From UMGS1783 sp900555065 (GTDB lineage Bacteria; Bacillota; Clostridia; Oscillospirales; UMGS1783), in the NCBI GenBank assembly GCA_937991645.1, contig CALKPL010000038.1, positions 62,001 through 126,000 of the forward strand: a stretch of 64,000 nt of DNA. The letters run 5' to 3'. The notes beneath the pieces were generated by a model that did no database searches, was not told where the DNA came from, and was given only the letters and a program-made list of their open reading frames with translations. Shown piece after piece: positions 53,061 through 60,444 of the stretch. The translations under genes and the position numbers were made by a program. The first letter of the stretch is position 1. Each line of letters begins with the position of its first letter.

Positions 53061-54488
53061 CTATTGTCTGCGCCGTTTCCGACGTATTAAAAGAACAATG
53101 ACAATAACAGTAACAACACCAATAATTAAAAACACCATATAAGGCGCCAGTACAATCAGCATTCCGCGCTGAAAGACAGGCGTTTGTGGGTTCGCTTCAG
53201 AACAAAGAGTAAACGTAAGTTCTCCGTCAGGCAAGCCTTCCAGATGCTGATTGTAGCCGGCGTCAGTTCTTTCAAAGCCCTCCGGTCCGCTTTCCGTCAT
53301 GTAATATGGCGTCCGTACTTCTATATCGAGTGTTCCAAACTCTGCCCAGGTCTTAGCCGGAGACAGCAGGTACGTATAGGAATATACAGGCGGGTCATAA
53401 CTGGCGTCGATATTGGGATAGATAGGCGCCGTTACGCTATTCACGATTTTCATTCCCGGTTCAATTTCTATTTCATACTCATACCAGCGCATCAACTGGT
53501 CACTGATGTCAAAATAAAAATCAGAACCGTGGAGTGCTCCGTGGGACCACTCCTGATCATTCATAGACTGCACTACGGCATTATACCAATCGTGTTCCAG
53601 GATTCCCGAATCTTCCTCATACTCAAGGAAGACCAGTTCCTTGAGGGTTACGGTCTCTGTGTCAGCCAGTGTCATGGCGCCGTCGATTTCCTTTTCACAG
53701 GCGCCATTTTCGTAAAATCTCCAATCCGGCATCTCCTTCAGTGGTTCTCCAATGACATTTACCACAAACATTTCGTCCGGATTCACCCAGCCTTCAATCA
53801 GCACACCATCTCCCAGTGTCCTTCCGCCGTTCTGTCCTTCCACCAATACTTTTGTTTTTGTCGGATCCGCAGAAAGAACAAAAGCGGCTGTAGCTGCATG
53901 GTAAGTCTCCAAATCAACGCCGCTGGATCGATAATATAATCGAGTGACCGGCATATCCGGTGAATAGAACGGATCATTCATGTAACCATCATGCAGTTTG
54001 GACATATCTTCTTCCAAACCAAACTGATTGCCAAAGTAAGACAATGTGTGGCGAAGTGTTTTTTCTATGGGAGCACCGTCCACCATGATATCATACTTTT
54101 CAGTATCGGTCTTGAGAAAACGTTCTTCGCTATCAGGGTCGGACAAATAGCCGTAATCAGGAATGTTTCCGAAAGGAAAAACTAACGTAGCGTTTACCGT
54201 ATAGTCGGCAGGATTAAAAAATGTGTATTCCGCCGTCACCTTGCCGCTGTATTGAAGGAACTCCTCCGCGTCATAGTAATACTGCTGCGGGAACTCCTTC
54301 ACCTCAAAAACCAGCCGTTCGCTTTCCACCTCAATAGGACAGTCATCACCGATAATAATTACTCCTGAAGACGTAGTTCCTCTCCAATGAACCTGTGCGG
54401 AATTTGCTAAGGCAGGTACAGAGAACATACTTATAACAAGCAGCAAGGTTATAAAAGCAGCTACTCTCTTTTTCAGCAATTTCACCAC
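53061..54488 (-). CDS. Secreted protein with C-terminal membrane anchor
   Basis: 475 residues from GTG 54488 or 54485. Signal peptide about 1-28 (ends VPALANS), a large all-beta ectodomain (about 30-445), one helix (about 448-470) and an Arg-rich cytoplasmic end. A WRGTTSSGVIIIGDDCPIEV start and FFNPADYTVNATLVFPFG segment suggest a family of envelope proteins with immunoglobulin-like folds, but I cannot name it. It follows the HU gene by 62 nt. Confidence 0.7.
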   Translation of the reverse strand: MVKLLKKRVAAFITLLLVISMFSVPALANSAQVHWRGTTSSGVIIIGDDCPIEVESERLVFEVKEFPQQYYYDAEEFLQYSGKVTAEYTFFNPADYTVNATLVFPFGNIPDYGYLSDPDSEERFLKTDTEKYDIMVDGAPIEKTLRHTLSYFGNQFGLEEDMSKLHDGYMNDPFYSPDMPVTRLYYRSSGVDLETYHAATAAFVLSADPTKTKVLVEGQNGGRTLGDGVLIEGWVNPDEMFVVNVIGEPLKEMPDWRFYENGACEKEIDGAMTLADTETVTLKELVFLEYEEDSGILEHDWYNAVVQSMNDQEWSHGALHGSDFYFDISDQLMRWYEYEIEIEPGMKIVNSVTAPIYPNIDASYDPPVYSYTYLLSPAKTWAEFGTLDIEVRTPYYMTESGPEGFERTDAGYNQHLEGLPDGELTFTLCSEANPQTPVFQRGMLIVLAPYMVFLIIGVVTVIVIVLLIRRKRRRQ

Positions 54489-54550
54489 CCCACTTCTTCA
54501 GCTAAACACGAGTGGCAGTTTTACTTCAATATGAAACGCAAAAAGATTCC

Positions 54551-54823
54551 TTATTTCACTGCATCCTTTAATGCTTTTCCGGCCTTAAAAGATGGCACTT
54601 TACATGCCGGAATTTCCACAGACTCTCCCGTTCTCGGATTTTTGCCGGTTCTTGCAGCACGCTCTTTCACTTCAAAATTACCGAATCCGATAATCTGGAT
54701 TTTACCCTCGGTCTGAAGCGCCTGCACAATGCAGTCAAATACAGCGTTCATCGCCGCCTCGGCGTCTTTTTTGCTCAACTCCGTTTTCTCAGCTACAAAT
54801 GCAGCCATATCCTTTTTGGTCAT
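54551..54823 (-). CDS. HU family DNA-binding protein
   Basis: 90-residue histone-like protein that bends DNA. ATG 54823 (MTKKDMAAFVAEKTELSKKDA) with AAAGGAG upstream. GFGNFEVKERAARTGKNPRTGE is the HU arm and signature. Length and motif are standard. Confidence 0.95.
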   Translation of the reverse strand: MTKKDMAAFVAEKTELSKKDAEAAMNAVFDCIVQALQTEGKIQIIGFGNFEVKERAARTGKNPRTGESVEIPACKVPSFKAGKALKDAVK

Positions 54824-54832
54824 GCGAATCAA

Positions 54833-55159
54833 ACTCCTTTTCTACCTTAAGTATATTTGACGCCTACCCCCAACTCCACAACAGCAAACACATCAAAGTT
54901 TTTTCTGTTTTCCGCTGTCGAATAAAGGAGCAAATTACCATATCTATTATACACTTTATTGCATGCGCTGTAAACCGAAATCCAACTCGTGACATGCTCC
55001 CGCCTAAAGATCTGGGAGAACCCTTACTAAATTATGTTGAATTTGATATTCCTAAAACAGCTAAAACAATCAAAGTTTTTGGAATCGAATACAAAAACTA
55101 TTGATTTTTGATTTCTTTTTGGATATACTAAAAGCATGACGACATACGGAGGTGTATAT
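54833..55159. other. Gap before the AAA_14 gene, possible relic
   Basis: Plus-strand codons at about 54985-55104 read DMLPPKDLGEPLLNYVEFD followed by a Lys/Ile-rich end; this looks coding-like but has no start or ribosome site. It may be the tail of a lost gene. Otherwise only AT-rich promoter-like sequence. Confidence 0.35.
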
Positions 55160-56365
55160 ATGTTAGTTGAGAGAAAAGAATATCTTAATAAGCTGATTGC
55201 GTTCAGAGATAAACAAATCATAAAAGTTGTTACGGGAATACGGCGCTGTGGAAAGTCTACACTTCTTGAAATGTATCAGGACTATTTGCGAAAACAGGGT
55301 ATTTTGCCGGAACAGATTATCTCAATCAATTTTGAGGATTACGATTATGAGGAACTAACGGATGGTGCAAAACTTTACGCATATATCAAAGAAAGATTGG
55401 CAAAAGACAAAACAACATATATCTTCCTTGATGAAGTTCACCATGTTAACGATTTTCCGAGAGTGGTAGACAGTCTGTATATAAAAAAAGGGATAGATTT
55501 GTATATCACCGGCTCTAACGCCTATATGCTTTCCAGTGAAATCGCTACGCTGATTTCTGGAAGATATGTCCGTATTGAAATGCTGCCGCTTTCCTTTAAG
55601 GAATATGTGGAAAGCACAGGGAGCGAAAGTGAGCTTGCGAGAAAATATGTGGATTATCTGGAAAACAGCTCTTTTCCATATACCCTTGAGCTTGCAGGTC
55701 AGCCGAAAGAAATACGGGATTATCTCGATGGACTATTCAATACAATTGTGGTTAAGGATATATCTCAAAGAAAGAAAATCAATGATGCGATGATGCTCAG
55801 AAGTGTGCTGCGATTTCTCTTTGATAACATCGGAAACCCGCTTTCCTCGAAGAAGATCGCAGACACAATGACTTCAGACGGTCGAAAGATTGATGTAAAA
55901 ACTGTAGAGAAGTATATTGAAGCGTTGATGGAAAGCTATGTCATCTATCAGGCCAACCGCTACAATGTGAAGGGTAAGCAGTATCTGAAAACGCTTGAGA
56001 AGTATTATGTCGTTGACATCGGTATGCGCTATATGCTTCTCGGATTTCGATCCACCGATGTGGGGCATATCTTAGAGAATGTAATATATCTTGAATTGCT
56101 TCGCCGGGGTCTTGAAGTTTATGTCGGCAAGGTCGATGAGTTTGAAGTTGACTTTGTTGCTATGGACGGCAAGAGGATAACTTATTATCAGGTGGCAGCA
56201 ACAGTCCGAGATGAGAACACCTTAAAACGGGAGCTTGCACCTTTGCAAAAGATAGCAGATCACTATCCGAAAGTAATCTTGACACTTGACGATGATCCTG
56301 AAGCCGACTACGAAGGTATCCGCCGCGTTAACGCCCTGGACTGGTTGATGGGGAAAATAGAATAA
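55160..56365 (+). CDS. AAA_14 / DUF4143 ATP-binding protein
   Basis: 401 residues from ATG 55160 (ACGGAGGTG upstream). AAA_14 domain: Walker A GIRRCGKST (Lys32), Walker B YIFLDEVHH near 92-100, ITGSNAYML sensor. C-terminal DUF4143 (about 200-340) with YVVDIGMRYML and EFEVDFVA, which resembles a PD-(D/E)XK nuclease-like core. Common in mobile regions of Firmicutes and Bacteroidetes; physiological role unclear. Confidence 0.9.
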   Translation: MLVERKEYLNKLIAFRDKQIIKVVTGIRRCGKSTLLEMYQDYLRKQGILPEQIISINFEDYDYEELTDGAKLYAYIKERLAKDKTTYIFLDEVHHVNDFPRVVDSLYIKKGIDLYITGSNAYMLSSEIATLISGRYVRIEMLPLSFKEYVESTGSESELARKYVDYLENSSFPYTLELAGQPKEIRDYLDGLFNTIVVKDISQRKKINDAMMLRSVLRFLFDNIGNPLSSKKIADTMTSDGRKIDVKTVEKYIEALMESYVIYQANRYNVKGKQYLKTLEKYYVVDIGMRYMLLGFRSTDVGHILENVIYLELLRRGLEVYVGKVDEFEVDFVAMDGKRITYYQVAATVRDENTLKRELAPLQKIADHYPKVILTLDDDPEADYEGIRRVNALDWLMGKIE

Positions 56366-56385
56366 CAACAAAAAGCAGCAGTTCA

Positions 56386-56510
56386 CATTCTCCATGCTAT
56401 AGTCATTGAATTGATTTTCTCGCTGGATGCAGTTGTTATCAAAACACCTTTTTAAGCGCTGACATGATTTCCGATGCGTAATCAAATACATTTACCTCTT
56501 TTTTTAATTT
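56386..56510 (-). pseudogene. Flavin-reductase-domain fragment with frameshift
   Basis: Minus strand: one frame reads VFDYASEIMSALKK. After a one-base shift the next frame reads GVLITTASSEKINSMTIAW, exactly how flavin reductase-like proteins continue. A stop follows after RM. Only about 40 codons remain. Confidence 0.6.
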
Positions 56511-56540
56511 AGAAAGCTTGATAGACAGTATGCTGCCTGA

Positions 56541-56577
56541 TAAGGGAGACACTTCGTAAGAAAGTTGTCTCCCTTTG
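56541..56577. terminator. Hairpin between the relic and the surface-protein cluster
   Basis: AAGGGAGACA/TGTCTCCCTT with an internal AC/GT pairing, T-rich on the plus strand. Marks the right edge of the AT-rich part. Confidence 0.65.
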
Positions 56578-56661
56578 GCTTTGTAGTCGACCGGAATGAT
56601 TTGGAAAGAGCATCACAGGATTACTCTTTCACAATTTCTAAATATCGGTCAAGGCGTTCGT

Positions 56662-57927
56662 TTACATACTCTGCAACGAGTAACACCATATGATTCCTGC
56701 TTCATCGGTTTCAATTTCGCCGTCTTTATCAAGAAAATATCCCCCGCAATCCGGGCAGTACCAATACTCTTTGGTGCCGTCCTTAGTGCAGGTCGGGGGT
56801 ACTGCGTCAAGGTGGTCGAGGTTGTGCAGGGTTTTTACTTTATCTTCCGGCCAACCGTTCCCTGCGTATCCTGTACCGTCACATGGCACATAAATATTAA
56901 GAGTGCTGCACCCAGAAAAAGTATTTTCTTCTATGCTTGGAGCTGTTTTCCTTGAGAAAGTCATACTACTCAGCTTACTACATCTATAAAATGCATATTC
57001 CCCAATGCTTGTGACGGTGGAAGGAATTTCTATATCATCTGTCAAATTAAAACAGTCACTGAACGCAGAACTCTGTATAGTGGTAAGCCTGCTCTCTTCA
57101 GCAAATTCCACGCTAATAAGATTTTCACAGTTATTAAACGCTTGTACTCCAATGATAGTAACAGTTTTCGGAATTGTAATGCTCTTCAATTTATTGCAGC
57201 CATAGAACGCACTCTCCCCAATAGTCTCGACTCCCTCCGGAATTTCTATGCTTGTCAAATTACTGCAATATGAGAACACACTTTTATTAATATCCTTCAG
57301 TTGGCTCTCTTCTGCAAAGGTTACGCTACTCAAATTTGAGCAACGCTGGAATGCATTCTCCCCAATGGTAGTTACACTAGATGGGATTTTTATGCTCGTC
57401 AAACTTGTGCAATATGTGAACGCCTGATTCCCAATGCTTTTGGTTCCACTTGGAAATTCTATGCTCGTCAGTTTACCGCAATCATTGAACGCAAAATTAT
57501 TAATAGTCTCCAGTCGGCTCCCTTCTGCAAAGGTTACGCTATCCAAATTTGAACAGCTCTGGAACGCTCTCTCCTCAATGGAAATTACACTGGCTGGGAT
57601 TTTTACACTTTCTAATTTTTTACAAAGCTGAAACGCTTGGACTCCAATACTCTCGATCCCCTCCGGGATCTCTATGCTCGTTAAATTTCCGCAATTAAAG
57701 AACGCAGCCTTCCCAATAGCAGTGACCGGCTTTCCCTCTATCTCGTTCGGAATTACGACGCTCGCTTCGTTTCCTGTATATCCGGTTATGGTCACACTTT
57801 CGCCGTTGACTTCATATACCAATCCTTCGGCTGTAGTCTCTCCCGCCGCAAACACGGTCATGGGCAGCATTCCCAACACCATGCACAGGGACAGCAGCAG
57901 CGCCGCCAGTTTCCTTTTTGCTTGAAT
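56662..57927 (-). CDS. BspA-like leucine-rich-repeat surface protein, ATT start, truncated
   Basis: The signal peptide QAKRKLAALLLSLCMVLGML...FAAG is nearly the same as that of the 60158 paralogue, with the same AAGGAGGA ribosome site. Where the paralogue has ATG, this gene has ATT (57925-57927). About twelve LRR_5/BspA repeats follow (LTSIEIPEGVESIG type), then a CPDCGGYFLDKDGEIE domain. The frame then breaks off in unrelated residues near 56690, so the Pro-rich stalk and sorting signal are missing. Only weak expression (ATT or an upstream TTG) seems possible; it may be a decaying gene. Confidence 0.75.
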   Translation of the reverse strand: MQAKRKLAALLLSLCMVLGMLPMTVFAAGETTAEGLVYEVNGESVTITGYTGNEASVVIPNEIEGKPVTAIGKAAFFNCGNLTSIEIPEGIESIGVQAFQLCKKLESVKIPASVISIEERAFQSCSNLDSVTFAEGSRLETINNFAFNDCGKLTSIEFPSGTKSIGNQAFTYCTSLTSIKIPSSVTTIGENAFQRCSNLSSVTFAEESQLKDINKSVFSYCSNLTSIEIPEGVETIGESAFYGCNKLKSITIPKTVTIIGVQAFNNCENLISVEFAEESRLTTIQSSAFSDCFNLTDDIEIPSTVTSIGEYAFYRCSKLSSMTFSRKTAPSIEENTFSGCSTLNIYVPCDGTGYAGNGWPEDKVKTLHNLDHLDAVPPTCTKDGTKEYWYCPDCGGYFLDKDGEIETDEAGIIWCYSLQSM

Positions 57928-58212
57928 TTGGTTTCTCCTCCTTGTCAAACAAGATTGCTTATCCTTTGGTATCCACCAAAGGATAGAAGGGATATCCCTT
58001 CTTGAAAAAATACCGGCTGCGCCGGGGCGGGCTGTGGGTTTTGCACGAAGCCCGCCCGCAGGCGCTTTTGCCGGTTTTGTTTTATCTCTCAGCCTTATTT
58101 CCCGGCCGCCGCCTTTTTCCGCCTGTAGAGCAGCATTCCCAGCACGCCGCCGCAGGAAGCCAGCATCAGGCCGATCCACAGCGCCATATCGCTGCTGTCC
58201 CCGGTCTGTGGG
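57841..58212 (-). repeat. Duplicated promoter/signal-peptide/sorting-signal segment, copy 1
   Basis: About 370 bp very similar to 60072-60444. It includes the 3' sorting-signal end of the upstream gene, a spacer with hairpins (CCTTTGG/CCAAAGG, the palindrome GAAGGGATATCCCTTC, GCGGGCT/AGCCCGC) and the ribosome site and signal peptide of the downstream gene. Evidence of tandem duplication. Confidence 0.85.
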
Positions 58213-60158
58213 CTTTCTGTTTGCCCAGAAGGCTTGCCCTGCTGTTCGGGCTTGGCTGGATCGGTTGGCTCAGTCGGGTCGGTAGGAGTGGTCGGGTCAG
58301 TAGGATCCGTTGGCTCAGTGGGTTCAACCGGCTCCAAAGAGGAACGAACCTGCACATATTTTTCGTTCTGATACTCTGTGCCGGCAGGATCGCCAATAAT
58401 TTCCTCAGCCGCAGCAGAATCACCGGCCGCTACAACAGGATCGGTGTAGCCAGATAAGTCAGGTTTCCAGCGCATGGCGCCCTTTCCGCCGCTGGCAGTG
58501 ACAACCGCTCCGTCGGAGATGGTGAAGATCCCCTTCTGATCGCCGCCCAATTCACCAGAGATATCTTCCTGGCCAGCAAAGATACCATAGTGCTCGCCGC
58601 TTGCAGAAGAGGCATTTACTACGGTTCCGGCTCCGCTGACGATGACATCACCGCAGATGCCGTGATCGTTTACGGAAGAAATATTCACCTTCGCTCCGTT
58701 AATCGCCGTAAGGTCAGTATTAATGCCCGGAGTGCCGAAACTGGCATCCTGAGTTGCATTGTTCTTCGCATTCAGCGTCGCGCCGTCCACCGTCAGTCCG
58801 CCGATTGCTCTGACTGCGGCATATGGCTGATCCTGCTCGTCGCTGGAAAAGTCAACGGTAAGATCTACAGACGCCCCGTCTTCAATGGTAATGGTATTGT
58901 TGCCAAACAGGCCGAAATAGGTGCCGCTGGTGGTCAGGCTTCCGTTTCCTTTGACCGTCATAGCCCCGTGGGAATAAACCGCGGAGTGAGGGAAGTCCCC
59001 TTCTCCGGTAATCTGATTCTCACCTTTCAGCACAAGGGTAAAGTTCTCTTCCTGCGCCCATACAGCGCCGAAGCCGCTGGATGTCAGCTGGGCGTTATCC
59101 AGTGTCAAGGTGTTGGCCGCCGGATCATAGTACGCCGTGGCGCCGTCACCGTCGGCATCACCCAGAATGTCGCTGGCGTTGGCGCTGGTGACGGTGATGC
59201 CGTTCACCTTTACCGCATACGTCTGTACCCCGGATGTTTCTACTTCAGCCTTGCACACCGTACAAACCCCGTTTGCTATCTGATGCACTCCGTACTGGTC
59301 TTTTTCGGCGCAGCCCTCTGCCGTGCAGGCTTTCCAGTGATGTGTGCCGTCGCTGGTCCAGTCTTCCGCCCAGACATGCTCGTGTTGCTCTTTGTATACC
59401 AGCCTGAGATCGTAATATTTATCCACCACCTCATGTACCACTACCACAGGTCTTCCCTCAGTGTTTATATATATATACTCTACTGTTCTCGATGAATAAA
59501 TGCTCTCAAGCTCCGTTTTGACCATCAGGTTATCCCCGGTGACATTCGCCAGCTCAGGAACCGTTGCCTTATTCCCCTCGAAATAGGCATAGAGCAGATC
59601 AATTATGGCTTCTATATCAGCATCATCTGCAGCTTCTATGCCCTCCTTGTATAGCTTCTGGTCGCTGCCGGGCAAAGCCACATCTACAACTCCCGTATAA
59701 TGATTAATGATCTCCGTGTTGACTTTAGGTGAGTCGTCTTCAACGAATGTCTCTTTGCTCGCGCTGCTCCACTCAGTCCATTCCGTCACATCAAAGCTCG
59801 CCGGATTGCCCCGATCGCCGGTGCCGGAAATAGCCTCCCGCGCTTTCACCTCCACGCGAAAGTTTGTGGGTTCTGTTAAATCCCCAAACGTTTTAAAGGT
59901 ATAGTCAGTAGCCTGGCGAACCGTTTCTTTCGCCTTTAGATTCTCATCGACGAAAAGGGACACTTCATACTCAAAGATCTCCAGCTCTCCGATGGGTTCC
60001 GGCTGGCTCCAGCTGACTTTCAAACCGCTGTTTGTCCACTCCCGCTTTAAATCTCCCGGAGCAGCCGGCGCACCCGCCGCAAAAGCGGTCATGGGCAGCA
60101 CTCCCAACACCATACACAGGGAAAGCAGCAACGCCGTCAGTTTCCTTTTTGCTTGCAT
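58095..60158 (-). CDS. Sortase-anchored surface protein with carbohydrate-binding-type domain
   Basis: 687 residues from ATG 60158 (AAGGAGGA upstream). Signal peptide about 1-27; an FN3-like domain (about 30-125: LKVSWSQPEPIGELEIFEYEV); a CxxC segment HHWKACTAEGCAEKDQYGVH; and a Gly/Asp-rich beta-helix-like domain (about 320-590: TLTLDNAQLTS, GAMTVKGNGSLTTSG). A Thr/Pro/Asp/Glu stalk and SPQTGDSSD with helix and KKAAAGK tail end it. Probably displays a sugar- or matrix-binding head. Confidence 0.82.
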   Translation of the reverse strand: MQAKRKLTALLLSLCMVLGVLPMTAFAAGAPAAPGDLKREWTNSGLKVSWSQPEPIGELEIFEYEVSLFVDENLKAKETVRQATDYTFKTFGDLTEPTNFRVEVKAREAISGTGDRGNPASFDVTEWTEWSSASKETFVEDDSPKVNTEIINHYTGVVDVALPGSDQKLYKEGIEAADDADIEAIIDLLYAYFEGNKATVPELANVTGDNLMVKTELESIYSSRTVEYIYINTEGRPVVVVHEVVDKYYDLRLVYKEQHEHVWAEDWTSDGTHHWKACTAEGCAEKDQYGVHQIANGVCTVCKAEVETSGVQTYAVKVNGITVTSANASDILGDADGDGATAYYDPAANTLTLDNAQLTSSGFGAVWAQEENFTLVLKGENQITGEGDFPHSAVYSHGAMTVKGNGSLTTSGTYFGLFGNNTITIEDGASVDLTVDFSSDEQDQPYAAVRAIGGLTVDGATLNAKNNATQDASFGTPGINTDLTAINGAKVNISSVNDHGICGDVIVSGAGTVVNASSASGEHYGIFAGQEDISGELGGDQKGIFTISDGAVVTASGGKGAMRWKPDLSGYTDPVVAAGDSAAAEEIIGDPAGTEYQNEKYVQVRSSLEPVEPTEPTDPTDPTTPTDPTEPTDPAKPEQQGKPSGQTESPQTGDSSDMALWIGLMLASCGGVLGMLLYRRKKAAAGK

Positions 60159-60444
60159 TGTATTTTTCCTCCTTGTCAAATAAGATTGCTTATCCTTTGG
60201 TAGATATCAAAGGATAGAAGGGATATCCCTTCTTGAAAAAGATACCGGCTGCGCCGGGGCGGGCTGTGGTTTTTGCACGAAGCCCGCCCGCAGGCGCTTT
60301 TGCCGGTTTTGTTTTATCTCTCAGCCTTATTTCCCGGCCGCCGCCTTTTTCCGCCTGTAGAACAGCATCCCCAGCACCCCGCCGCAGGAGGCCATCATCA
60401 GGCCGATCCACAGCGCCATATCGCTGCCGTCCCCAGTCTGGGGG
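60072..60444 (-). repeat. Duplicated promoter/signal-peptide/sorting-signal segment, copy 2
   Basis: Partner of 57841-58212. The two are offset by about 2231 bp, matching one gene length, as expected for a tandem gene duplication. Confidence 0.85.

Noticed and set aside
54799..55104. 101-codon plus-strand ORF before the AAA_14 gene
   Set aside because: Only the end looks coding; there is no start site, so I list it as a possible relic in the gap.
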